Notes: a model not told the origin generated them from the sequence alone. A DNA stretch of 44,255 bases from Candidatus Thalassarchaeaceae archaeon (GCA_029250665.1 JAQXEV010000072.1:1-44255); one strand, 5' to 3'; shown: positions 18,547 through 27,574, numbered from the stretch's first letter. Numbers and translations: made by a program.

Positions 18547-18915
18547 ATGGCAAAGAGAACACAGAAGGCAGGCGCGACCGCCAAGTTCGGTCCACGATAC
18601 GGTGTTAGTGTCCGCCGACGTGCTGGCTCTGCCCTCAAGAAGAAGTCACGAAAATACACTTGCCCTGTCTGCCAATACCAGAAAGTCACCCGCAAGGTGG
18701 CTGGAATTTGGGAGTGCAAGAAGTGCTCACACACATTCTCTGGTGGAGTATGGGAACCATTCACCCGCGCCACAGACGCGAATTCACGTGTCATTCGGCG
18801 CGGCATGGAAGGCGCTACGGCGACTGACATGACTGTCATCGCACAGCAAGCCGCTCTCGATTACGAGCGAAAGCTTGCGGCTGGTGAGATTGATGTCAGC
18901 GACGAAGAAGAGTGA
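18547..18915 (+). CDS. rpl37ae: 50S ribosomal protein L37Ae with C-terminal extension
   Basis: MAKRTQKAGATAKFGPRYGVSVRRRAGSALKKKSRKYTCPVCQYQKVTRKVAGIWECKKCSHTFSGGVWEP; Zn ribbon CPVC/CKKC; internal ATG at 18547 in ORF 18520..18915. Confidence 0.93.
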   Translation: MAKRTQKAGATAKFGPRYGVSVRRRAGSALKKKSRKYTCPVCQYQKVTRKVAGIWECKKCSHTFSGGVWEPFTRATDANSRVIRRGMEGATATDMTVIAQQAALDYERKLAAGEIDVSDEEE

Positions 18916-19120
18916 AGCTCTCCAGCTCACCCTGAAGGTCAAGAGCCGATTTGCCGAAGCCTTGGAGGCTTCTCTCATCACAGAGGCTGAAGTCAGCCGT
19001 GAATCTGATACAATCGTTGTACAGGAGGCCGAAGCGGTCTTCGTGGACATGCGTGCGCGTTGGAATACAGTGATGCGAGGACTTGCAGCAGCCGACGAGG
19101 CATTGAAAACGCTCGATTGA
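18893..19120 (+). CDS. pcc1: KEOPS complex subunit Pcc1-like protein
   Basis: MSATKKSEALQLTLKVKSRFAEALEASLITEAEVSRESDTIVVQEAEAVFVDMRARWNTVMRGLAAADEALKTLD; size and location between L37Ae and prefoldin beta match the archaeal superoperon. Confidence 0.78.
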   Translation: MSATKKSEALQLTLKVKSRFAEALEASLITEAEVSRESDTIVVQEAEAVFVDMRARWNTVMRGLAAADEALKTLD

Positions 19121-19137
19121 AACAGGGAGATGAGAAC

Positions 19138-19446
19138 ATGGTCGACCAACAGCAGATTCAGAGCCTCGTGCAAGAACTACAGATGGTCCGCGGCCAGATT
19201 CAATCGCTGACCAGTCAACTCAATGAGATTTCACTAACAATCGAAGCTCTGGCTTCTCAAGACCCTGACCGCTCAGTTTACCGTGCTCTTGGCGGCATTT
19301 TACTCGAGGTCGACGATCGCGCTTCACTCACTAACGACCTTGAGTCATCGCGCGAAACAATAGAATCTCATCTCAAGACGCTCAGCGCGCGTGAAACCGA
19401 AATCAGAGCTCAGTACGCCGAAGCGGTTGAATCTCTGGATGATTGA
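19138..19446 (+). CDS. pfdB: Prefoldin beta subunit
   Basis: 102 aa; coiled coil with VYRALGGILLEVDDRASLTNDLESSRETIESHLKTLSARE; internal ATG at 19138 in ORF 19060..19446. Confidence 0.9.
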   Translation: MVDQQQIQSLVQELQMVRGQIQSLTSQLNEISLTIEALASQDPDRSVYRALGGILLEVDDRASLTNDLESSRETIESHLKTLSARETEIRAQYAEAVESLDD

Positions 19447-20429
19447 GGGATTTGATGCAACTCGATATGACTCCGCTCACTGAGTGGGTCGATTCCGCAG
19501 CAGAACGCGGCGCTATCGCCGTTGTCACCCATCGTAACGGCGATATGGATACAATTGGTTCAGGGATTGTCTTAGCGAGGCGAATTGAAAATGCTCGAGC
19601 CTGCGGATTGTATGTCGGTACGCTTGCGCGTAAGATGCTGGATGGCCATTCATCCGATTTCATGCAAATAGATGCTGAGCGCCCTGCTTTCCCTCGCAGT
19701 TTGGGTGGGATTATCGTCGTTGATTGCGCATCGCCGAGTCAAGTTGGATTCACTCTTCCTGACGCACCACTATGTGTTGTCGATCATCATTCATCTGCTT
19801 CTGATCCATGGCCGGACGACGCATTGATACTGCGAGGTAATGCTTCCTCTACAGCTGAGATGGTATGGGATTGGATTCGCGACGCCGACCTTGTCTGTAG
19901 CGCTGAGGATGCGACCCTCCTCCTTGCAGCAATCGTTTCAGACACTGGTCGGTTCAAGCACTCACGTGCAGGATGCCATCGCCGTGTCGATGAAATCAGC
20001 GAAGCATCAGGAATCGACCCCGTCGATGTAATCGAGAAGATGGAATCCGAAGATCTCAGCAATTCACAGCGCATTGCAATCCTCAAGGCGGTTGGTCGCT
20101 GTGAATCGCACCAAATCGGAGATTTGGTTGTGGCAACAACAAGAGCCAGTACACACGAAGGTGTAGTTGCTCACGCTTTGCTTGCATCCGGCGCTCATGT
20201 CGCCTTGGTCCATAAGAAAACACCAGAAGGTCTCAGAGTCACTGGCAGAGCCAGCAGAACAGGGACTCAGAAAGGCGCCGATATTGGTTCAGTGATGAAG
20301 ACTGTCGCTGGGCGTTTGGGTGGAGACGGTGGTGGTCATCCTGGTGCTGCAGGATGGTCAGGAAAGTGTCATCCAGTAGAACTCCAATCGACTCTTTTGG
20401 CTGCATTAACCTCGGAGTTGATTGGATGA
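19443..20429 (+). CDS. DHH-family phosphoesterase (RecJ/NrnA-like)
   Basis: 328 aa; AIAVVTHRNGDMDTIGSGIVLARRI, GGIIVVDCASPSQ, LCVVDHHSS, VSDTGRFKHS, GRLGGDGGGHPGAAG (DHHA1). Confidence 0.92.
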   Translation: MRDLMQLDMTPLTEWVDSAAERGAIAVVTHRNGDMDTIGSGIVLARRIENARACGLYVGTLARKMLDGHSSDFMQIDAERPAFPRSLGGIIVVDCASPSQVGFTLPDAPLCVVDHHSSASDPWPDDALILRGNASSTAEMVWDWIRDADLVCSAEDATLLLAAIVSDTGRFKHSRAGCHRRVDEISEASGIDPVDVIEKMESEDLSNSQRIAILKAVGRCESHQIGDLVVATTRASTHEGVVAHALLASGAHVALVHKKTPEGLRVTGRASRTGTQKGADIGSVMKTVAGRLGGDGGGHPGAAGWSGKCHPVELQSTLLAALTSELIG

Positions 20430-21376
20430 GCGATATACGAGAAATTCTCAATCGTTTGAATTCAGGCGAAATTTCTGCTGCAGAAGTGCCTGATGAAATG
20501 ATTCTCCAAGTCGCTGCAGAGATTCTTTTCGTTGAGGGCGAGGGTCAGGGTGAGATTCTTACTCGCCTGAGTCCACTCCAACGTGAAGTCCTCAGTCTCC
20601 AAGCACTGTTGATGGAAGGTGATCTTGCTAGTGCTGTGGTGATGAGTGAGGAATTACTTGCACGCTCTCGTTCCAAAGAAGAGCGTGACCTCGAATGTGA
20701 AGTTAGGGTTCGAATGGAGAGAGCATTGCTTGCAGTCGATGGCATAGAAACATCCGGTTTGGAATTGAAGTGGTGTACTGAGCGACTGAAGGCCATTGCA
20801 CCGGGAAGTGCACTTCACGGAATTTCACTCCTGAATCAGGGCACATGGCACGCCAATAATGGCGAAGTGATGATGGCGATGGCAGTCCATGCCGACATCA
20901 CTCGTGATAGCGGTCATCCACCTGAAATCAGAGGTCTTTCTCGACTTGAGGTTGGGAGAATTCTCACCGCTCTCGACGACCTCGACCCAGCAATGCGTCA
21001 TCTTTGGACAGCAAAAGCTGTTTTTGCCGATGCGGGAATGGTGGCTGAATCAGTAGTAGCATCCCTAGAATGGCTTGATCTCGCCCTTGAAGAGGTAGTC
21101 GATGATTCTCCTCGCATGCTCAACAGAATCCAGAATGCGGCCCCGCGTGCAGTCCCTGGTTCTTCTTGGATTCCGGCGAATCGTTCTGATGTGGTTGATG
21201 TGGTTGAGGATATTCTCCCAATCCTGCTTACTGATGTTGGTGGTATGGAGCGTAATGACCTAGGATTAATTCTCGATGCGTCGCAAATCTTGGAAGAAGC
21301 ATCGTGGAGCGAGGCGATTGCCGAGAAGTCCGAATCTATTCAGGATGTCAGACTTCTCGAAGCACTCCAATCATGA
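20426..21376 (+). CDS. Helical (TPR-like) hypothetical protein
   Basis: 316 aa from ATG 20426 (ATGA overlap with the DHH gene); Leu/Ala-rich helical repeat-like sequence, no catalytic motif seen. Confidence 0.75.
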   Translation: MSDIREILNRLNSGEISAAEVPDEMILQVAAEILFVEGEGQGEILTRLSPLQREVLSLQALLMEGDLASAVVMSEELLARSRSKEERDLECEVRVRMERALLAVDGIETSGLELKWCTERLKAIAPGSALHGISLLNQGTWHANNGEVMMAMAVHADITRDSGHPPEIRGLSRLEVGRILTALDDLDPAMRHLWTAKAVFADAGMVAESVVASLEWLDLALEEVVDDSPRMLNRIQNAAPRAVPGSSWIPANRSDVVDVVEDILPILLTDVGGMERNDLGLILDASQILEEASWSEAIAEKSESIQDVRLLEALQS

Positions 21377-21744
21377 TCTAGCAATTTCTGGATTTCCTCC
21401 TCTCCCCAGTAGAGGTCACCAGGTATTTCGACACACCAGCCGACCTCACTGATACTATCGTCGTCGGATTCCCATCCGTAGGGTTGTGGTTCTTCGTCAA
21501 TTTCGACACGGACGACGGTACCTCCTGCGAACAGTTGTTCATCGAATGATGTTGCTACGCCAAGTAGTCCAGTTTCTTCGAATAGTTCTCGCAGTGCAGC
21601 GATTTCATTCGGTTCATCCTCTCCTATTGTGCCGCCTGGTAATTCCCAACCTCGTGTGCGATGCTTTACCATCAACCAACAGGGTATTTCCAAAGATTGT
21701 TTTGGTACGCCCCAAACTACTACCCAGGGCTTATCATCAGTCAT
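21340..21744 (-). CDS. NUDIX hydrolase
   Basis: 134 aa from ATG 21744: MTDDKPWVVVWGVPKQSLEIPCWLMVKHRTRGWELPGGTIGEDEPNEIAALRELFEETGLLG; Nudix box GX5EX7REXXEEXG. Confidence 0.88.
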   Translation of the reverse strand: MTDDKPWVVVWGVPKQSLEIPCWLMVKHRTRGWELPGGTIGEDEPNEIAALRELFEETGLLGVATSFDEQLFAGGTVVRVEIDEEPQPYGWESDDDSISEVGWCVEIPGDLYWGEEEIQKLLDHDWSASRSLTS

Positions 21745-22723
21745 TTGACATCGCCTCGCGGATGGATTCGGCGAATGATTGTGCCTCAGTGTCGCCCTCG
21801 GCGGCGAGGCGGCGAGCGATGAAGAAAGCCTCAGAATGCCTACCTTCATCAGCCAGCCTCATTGCTCGATTCAGTTCGGATTCTTTTGTTTCGGTTGCCT
21901 CGCTCAATTGTTCATTTGATGAGACACCGGCAGAGGCAGGCGTGGCAAGATTTTGCATACGTGAGAGGAATTCAACTCTATCCTTGATGTCCGGTGCCTT
22001 CCAAGGAGTCGCTCCTTCACCGTCTATTCTCGCCTCCATACGTTCGCGGAATTCATCACGTGATCTGAGCGTAGGTGAATGTGTTTGGGCTTGGTCGTAA
22101 CAGAACCAAGCGTGGTCGTATTCGCCTCTCCTTTCGTGCAATCTTCCCATGCGCGCCCATGTTTCGTAATTCGATGGACGTTGTGCGAGTAATTTGCCGG
22201 TTAGTTCGAGATACTCATCTTCGTATCCATCCTCGAGCAGGCGTTCCATCCGGCGTGAAAACAGAATGTTTGCACGCTGATCTGCAAAGTCCAGTTTGCG
22301 GATGCGTTCGATGAATTCTACAACTCCGCCGGCCGAACTCATCTTTTCCCACCATGCATCGGGGTCTAGTGGGTCTACTGCGAGAGCACCTTCGAGCAGT
22401 GTTTTGGCAGATCCTGTCAGATCAACCCCATCGAGTTGGGCAAGTAATTCGGGATCGCGTCCGAGAATAAGGAATAATTCGTCTAGAACTGCTCTGATGC
22501 CGATTACATCCTGAGCTCTGACTTTGATTTCTAACAGGATACGCCAGTTATCTGGATGTGTAAAATCGTGTAGAACAGCTTGCCGAGCACTTTGTTCAGC
22601 CCAATTTAGATTGCTCGGCTCAGTTTCAGAAAGTTTGAGGAATTTACTGGCTTGACTTCTATGGCGATTGCCAAGACTTCGACGGGGATGTTGCAGACTC
22701 GCTCCGATGTCGGATGCGGACAT
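21737..22723 (-). CDS. TPR-repeat protein
   Basis: 328 aa; ALAVDPLDPDAWWEKM, RPSNYETWARMGRLHERRGEYDHAWFCYDQAQTHSP, MRLADEGRHSEAFFIARRLAAEGD. Confidence 0.82.
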   Translation of the reverse strand: MSASDIGASLQHPRRSLGNRHRSQASKFLKLSETEPSNLNWAEQSARQAVLHDFTHPDNWRILLEIKVRAQDVIGIRAVLDELFLILGRDPELLAQLDGVDLTGSAKTLLEGALAVDPLDPDAWWEKMSSAGGVVEFIERIRKLDFADQRANILFSRRMERLLEDGYEDEYLELTGKLLAQRPSNYETWARMGRLHERRGEYDHAWFCYDQAQTHSPTLRSRDEFRERMEARIDGEGATPWKAPDIKDRVEFLSRMQNLATPASAGVSSNEQLSEATETKESELNRAMRLADEGRHSEAFFIARRLAAEGDTEAQSFAESIREAMSND

Positions 22724-22732
22724 TTCAGCACC

Positions 22733-24025
22733 TCATAGGACGCTCTCATACGGTGAGCGGTCAATTCCCGGTGGTAGAGTCGCGTCAATGCCAATCTTAC
22801 TTGTCAGGCCGTCTGCCCCTCTACTCGGGTCGAGACTCGAACCTTTCTGACCAGAGAGGATTACTGTATCCTTGTCAGGTTGCCACCGAGTCATCAATGC
22901 CCATTCGACTCGTACTGGATTCGAACAATCGATATCGCTGTTGACGACGGTCACTTGTTTCATTGAACGATGACCGTCGAGTGCTGCGTGAATCGCTTTC
23001 ACACCATCTCCCTCCTCTACTGGCTCGATAGCTACGACAGCCGAAAGCCAACCGCTACCTCCGTCGGTCATGTAGACATCCGTGCATGGGACTACTGCGT
23101 TGACTGCTGCCTTGATGGTCGGAGCACGAGGGAGTCCCATGAGAGTTCTATGTTCGACCTCGGCAGGGATTAATGCGTGGAAGATTGGTGAGTTTCTATG
23201 GTGTACTGAGTCGTATTCGATGACTGCTTCCTGTCGTACGTCGTCGACTGTTCCTGTGATGTCGACATATGGTCCTTCGTCGTCATCGTCCAAAGTGATG
23301 CGGGCACACATTGCATATTCCGCATCGGCTGGTACTTGGATTCCATTTGAAAGAGTTACGAGATTGAGTGGCGATCCATGAAGTCGCTCGTGGAGAGCGG
23401 CAGCGACCTTGAGTTCATCGAGGTCGTGAGTGAATGACATCGCAGCGGCCAGTAGAACAGTCGCGTCGGCGCCATTGACTACTGCGATATTGACCTCGTC
23501 ACCATTCGCCCTCGCCTTATCGGTCATAGTGCGCAGGTGGCGTGGAACGAAGCGCGCGACGCAGTGGTTGGCGTCTCGGAGAAATTGTCGATGGTAGGAC
23601 ATATTTCGGATTCCATTATATTCCGCGATAATGACTGAGGCCGATTGGTACCGCCCACGGTCTTCTCGATAATGCCATGGGATAGGCAGTGCATTCAGAT
23701 CCACGGAGGCCTGCGTATTCTCCAGAACCTGAGCCGAGGTTGCGTCAACAATTTCTGGTTCAGCCGGGTTGGCCATAGCCCATGCGAGTATGTCTATGAG
23801 TTCTCCCGGTGTTACTTCAAACAATGAGCATAATCGGTCGCGTGCTAGCACATTGAGGGCGGAACGTTGGCCCGGGGCCTCAGTGATTGAATTGAACAGA
23901 ACAGGAGCGTGGGAGGTTGCTGAGGAATGGTCAAACATACCATGTTCAACGCTGATTTCATCGTTTACTTCAGCTACGCTACCAAGCAAATCCCTGAAGG
24001 CCATGAACCCAACCCGTTGCGTCAT
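22733..24025 (-). CDS. UbiD-family (prFMN-dependent) decarboxylase; candidate anhydromevalonate phosphate decarboxylase
   Basis: 430 aa; MAFRDLLG, GRYQSASVIIAEYNGIRNMSYHRQFLRD, EGPYVDITGTVDDVRQEAVIEYDSVHHRNSPIFHALIPAEVEHRTLMGLPRAPTI, TRWQPDKDTVILSGQKGSSLDPS. Confidence 0.88.
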   Translation of the reverse strand: MTQRVGFMAFRDLLGSVAEVNDEISVEHGMFDHSSATSHAPVLFNSITEAPGQRSALNVLARDRLCSLFEVTPGELIDILAWAMANPAEPEIVDATSAQVLENTQASVDLNALPIPWHYREDRGRYQSASVIIAEYNGIRNMSYHRQFLRDANHCVARFVPRHLRTMTDKARANGDEVNIAVVNGADATVLLAAAMSFTHDLDELKVAAALHERLHGSPLNLVTLSNGIQVPADAEYAMCARITLDDDDEGPYVDITGTVDDVRQEAVIEYDSVHHRNSPIFHALIPAEVEHRTLMGLPRAPTIKAAVNAVVPCTDVYMTDGGSGWLSAVVAIEPVEEGDGVKAIHAALDGHRSMKQVTVVNSDIDCSNPVRVEWALMTRWQPDKDTVILSGQKGSSLDPSRGADGLTSKIGIDATLPPGIDRSPYESVL

Positions 24026-24063
24026 CTGTTTGAATGTTGGCGAGAGAGGAGCAGTCCCTCACA

Positions 24064-24076
24064 TCACCTATGGTGA
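24064..24076 (+). promoter_or_regulatory. Inverted repeat TCACC-TAT-GGTGA upstream of TATA-like TTATAT
   Basis: Perfect 5-bp arms with 3-nt spacer; CTTATATGG box around 24089-24097; UbiD/rpsL divergent region. Confidence 0.4.
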
Positions 24077-24135
24077 GCCCGTCACGCTCTTATATGGGGG
24101 GTAGGTCGGCGGGGCGTTCCTTCGAGGTGCTGTGC

Positions 24136-24576
24136 TTGGGTCGTGGTTTGTTCTCTGGACCAAAGATGAAGAAGGACCGCAAGCGGTTTCGCTGGGGGGA
24201 GCGGAAATTCAAGAGTCGAGAGACCAAGAGGCGCCAAGGTGGAATCCTCAAGCACGACCCACTTCGCGGTTCTACTCAAGCCAAGGGAATTGTCATTGAG
24301 AAGGTCGGAATTGAGGCTAAACAGCCCAATTCAGGAATACGTAAGGCAGTAAAAATTTCACTTATTCGCACAGGTAACAAACTAACTGCGTTCGCACCAG
24401 GTGATGGTGCAATTTCATTCATTGATGAGCATGACGAGGTTCTCGTCGAGGGTATCGGAGGACGCATGGGTCGTTCGTATGGTGACCTCCCTGGTGTTCG
24501 ATTCAAGGTCATCAAGGTCAACGGAGTATCTCTAGATGAGATGGTCAGGGGCCGAAAAGAGAAGCCAATCAGGTGA
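24136..24576 (+). CDS. rpsL: 30S ribosomal protein S12 (probable TTG start)
   Basis: From TTG 24136: M(L)[108 protein letters not shown]. Confidence 0.95.
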   Translation: MGRGLFSGPKMKKDRKRFRWGERKFKSRETKRRQGGILKHDPLRGSTQAKGIVIEKVGIEAKQPNSGIRKAVKISLIRTGNKLTAFAPGDGAISFIDEHDEVLVEGIGGRMGRSYGDLPGVRFKVIKVNGVSLDEMVRGRKEKPIR

Positions 24577-25193
24577 GCATCATGTCGGAAACGGAAGAAG
24601 TTCAGCAGCAGGAAGCTCCTATCGCGGGCATCGGTACTATGGTCTTCGGAAAGTGGGATGCTTCCGAGGTTGTTTGCGATGATCCAGGCCTTGCTCCTTA
24701 CATCAATCTCACAACAATCGGCACACCGCACAGCGGTGGTCGCCACGCTAATGCTTGGTTCGGAAAGGCCAAGCTTTCAGTCATCGAACGCTTCATCAAC
24801 AATCTGATGCGATCAGGGAAGTTCAGTGGTAAGAAGCAGCACTGTGCTAAAGCCTTCGAAGCGGCTCTCGACAATATCGCTGAGCGCACAGGAGAGAATC
24901 CACTTCAGCACTTCATCAACGCAATCGTTCACTCGGCCCCTTGTGAGGAGACAACCCGCATCAAGTTCGGTGCAGTTAGTCAGCCAAAAGCAGTTGATTC
25001 GTCTCCAAGCCGCCGGCTCGACGTGGCACTTCGCAACCTCTCCAAGGGTTGTGCCTCCGCTACTGCAAAGAGCACCCGCACACTTACTCAGGGAATCACC
25101 TCAGAGCTCAATAAGGCGGCTGCTGGTGACGTCGCTTCTTTCGCAGTTGGCAAGAAGGATGAGATTGAGCGAATCGCTGCTTCAGCACGATGA
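24573..25193 (+). CDS. rpsG: 30S ribosomal protein S7
   Basis: 206 aa; [78 protein letters not shown]; follows S12 as in the str operon. Confidence 0.95.
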   Translation: MSIMSETEEVQQQEAPIAGIGTMVFGKWDASEVVCDDPGLAPYINLTTIGTPHSGGRHANAWFGKAKLSVIERFINNLMRSGKFSGKKQHCAKAFEAALDNIAERTGENPLQHFINAIVHSAPCEETTRIKFGAVSQPKAVDSSPSRRLDVALRNLSKGCASATAKSTRTLTQGITSELNKAAAGDVASFAVGKKDEIERIAASAR

Positions 25194-25235
25194 TATTCAG
25201 CATCTCGACTTTGAGATCATCAGAATCGACAACCC

Positions 25236-25256
25236 TTGTATCACGTAGTGATACAA
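25236..25256 (+). promoter_or_regulatory. Inverted repeat TTGTATCAC-GTA-GTGATACAA, 5 nt upstream of TATA-like TTTATG (EF-2 promoter region)
   Basis: Perfect 9-bp arms with GTA spacer; TTTATG at 25262-25267; EF-2 ATG at 25308. Confidence 0.65.
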
Positions 25257-25307
25257 TCGGCTTTATGAACCAAAGTCAGGTCGCCGGGCCAACCAGAGGT
25301 TGAGAGA

Positions 25308-27572
25308 ATGGGCCGTAAGGAAGACAACATCGCAAGAGCGACCGAAGTCATGCACACCCGAGAGCGAATTCGCAACCTTGCGATTGCTGCTCACATCGAT
25401 CATGGTAAGACTACGCTCTCAGACAATTTGATAGCTGGCGCTGGAATGATGTCTGAGGACCTCGCAGGTAAATCTCGTGTCCTTGATTTCGATGAGCAAG
25501 AGAGCGCTCGCGGTATCACAATCAACGCAGCAAGTGCTTCTATGGTTCACGCTATTCAGGAAGACGATGGTGATGGCAACCTTGTCTGGGAGGACACGGA
25601 AAAAACCAAGCCGAAGACAAATGATTACCTGATTAATCTCATTGATACACCCGGTCACGTCGACTTCGGCGGAGACGTTACTCGAGCTATGCGTGCTGTC
25701 GATGGATGTATCATCCTCGCTTGTGCAGTCGAAGGAACCATGCCTCAGACTGAGACTGTGGTTCGCCAGGCTCTGAAAGAGAAGGTCCGCCCTGTTCTTT
25801 TCATCAACAAGGTTGACCGCTTGATTAACGAATTGCAAATCGATGGACCAGAGATGATGCAGCGTTTTGAAAAGATTATCCTCAAGGTCAACAAACTAAT
25901 CCAAACTTTCGCTCCTCCAGAAGTCGCAAAGGATTGGCAAGTCAGTGTTGCTGCTGGAACTGTTGCATTCGGTTCTGCGTACTACAATTGGGGAATGTCC
26001 ATTCCTTACATGAACAGGACCGGCCTGAACTTCAAAGATATCTTTGAACACTGCGCTAATGACGACCAGAAGGCTCTTTCAAAGAAGGCTCCAGTTCACG
26101 AGGTTCTTCTCGACATGGCTGTCCAACAGCTTCCTTCCCCGATCGTGGCACAGAAGTATCGTATCCCTAACATATGGCAGGGTGATCTTGAGACAATTGA
26201 GGGCAAGGCGATGCTTGAGTGTGATTCCGAAGGACCTCTATCTCTGATGATTACCAAAATTTGGATGGACCCTCACGCAGGGGAGGTTGCAGTCGGCCGA
26301 GTCTATTCAGGCTCTATCAAACACGGAGAATCTCTCTGGGCTATCGGCGGCGCTAAGGCTGAGCGAGTTCAGCAAGTCAGTATGATGGTTGGCAGTGACC
26401 GAATTCAAGTTTCACATGTCAGTGCTGGAAACATCGCCGCAATAACTGGAATTCGTAGTGCTGCAGCCGGTGTAACAATCGCTCGAGAAAAGGATGCTGA
26501 GCCATTTGAGGCAATCCGCCACTACTCTGAACCAGTCGTTACCGTTGCTGTCGAACCGAAGGCGATGAAAGATCTCCCGAAGTTTATCGACGCTTTGCGC
26601 GGATTGGCTAAGGCCGACGCATCTCTACAAGTTTCCACCAATGCTGAGACAGGTGAGGCTTTGCTTGCTGGTATGGGTGAGTTGCACCTTGAAATTACCG
26701 TTTATCGCCTTGAAGAGGAACAGGGAATCAAGGTCAAGGTCAGCGAACCTATTGTTGTTTACCGTGAGTGTATTGAATCGAATAATGACGGCCGAGCATT
26801 TGAGGGCAAGTCTCCTAACCGTCACAACAGATTCTACATCGAGGCTGAGCCTCTCCCAACTGATGTCATCCAAGCTCTACGCGAGGGTCACTTCGGCGAC
26901 GGTACTGTACGCAACAAGGACTCGAAGTCCGTCGGAGACAAGTTCGCTGAATTCGGAATGGAGAAGAATTTGATGCGTAAGATCTACGCAATCAATGGAA
27001 CAAACGTACTCGTCAACGATACAAAGGGTATTCAGAACTTGCACGAGACTCGGGAACTCATCATTGAGGGCTTCAACGAAGTCTGCAAGAAAGGCCCTCT
27101 CGCCGAGGAGCCCCTAATGGGAGTCATGATGCGACTCGTCGACGCAAAGTTGCACGAAGATGCAATTCACCGTGGTCCCGCTCAAACTATCCCAGCTGTT
27201 CGTAACGCCTGTCGTGGTGCACTAATCCGCTCTCGTCCAGTTGTTCTTGAGCCAATGCAGAATATCCGCATTGACGCTCCTAACGACGTCATTGGCGGCG
27301 TTACTCGCGAGGTTACCACACGCCGTGGAGTCATCGAGGACATGCCAGTAGATGGTGGCACAGCCTCAGTCATCGGAAAGATGCCAGTCGCAGAGACATT
27401 CGGATTCTCCAACGATATTCGCGCAGCCAGTCAGGGTCGCGCAGTATGGAACACTGAGAATGCCGGATTTGAGATTTTGCCAATGGCACTTCTTGAGAAG
27501 ACAGTCGGAGAGATCCGTGAGCGCAAGGGCCTGAAGCCTGAGATCCCTGGTGAAGCTTACTACCTCGATTGA
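25308..27572 (+). CDS. fusA: Translation elongation factor 2 (archaeal EF-2)
   Basis: 754 aa; IAAHIDHGKTTLSDNLIAGAGMMSEDLAGKSRVLDFDEQESARGITINAA, LIDTPGHVDFGGDVTRAMRAVDG; diphthamide-site motif LHEDAIHRGPAQTIPAVRNACRGAL. Confidence 0.97.
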   Translation: MGRKEDNIARATEVMHTRERIRNLAIAAHIDHGKTTLSDNLIAGAGMMSEDLAGKSRVLDFDEQESARGITINAASASMVHAIQEDDGDGNLVWEDTEKTKPKTNDYLINLIDTPGHVDFGGDVTRAMRAVDGCIILACAVEGTMPQTETVVRQALKEKVRPVLFINKVDRLINELQIDGPEMMQRFEKIILKVNKLIQTFAPPEVAKDWQVSVAAGTVAFGSAYYNWGMSIPYMNRTGLNFKDIFEHCANDDQKALSKKAPVHEVLLDMAVQQLPSPIVAQKYRIPNIWQGDLETIEGKAMLECDSEGPLSLMITKIWMDPHAGEVAVGRVYSGSIKHGESLWAIGGAKAERVQQVSMMVGSDRIQVSHVSAGNIAAITGIRSAAAGVTIAREKDAEPFEAIRHYSEPVVTVAVEPKAMKDLPKFIDALRGLAKADASLQVSTNAETGEALLAGMGELHLEITVYRLEEEQGIKVKVSEPIVVYRECIESNNDGRAFEGKSPNRHNRFYIEAEPLPTDVIQALREGHFGDGTVRNKDSKSVGDKFAEFGMEKNLMRKIYAINGTNVLVNDTKGIQNLHETRELIIEGFNEVCKKGPLAEEPLMGVMMRLVDAKLHEDAIHRGPAQTIPAVRNACRGALIRSRPVVLEPMQNIRIDAPNDVIGGVTREVTTRRGVIEDMPVDGGTASVIGKMPVAETFGFSNDIRAASQGRAVWNTENAGFEILPMALLEKTVGEIRERKGLKPEIPGEAYYLD

Positions 27573-27574
27573 TT

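Noticed and set aside
21486-22100. 204-aa plus-strand ORF
   Set aside because: Antisense to the Nudix and TPR genes; composition typical of a shadow ORF.
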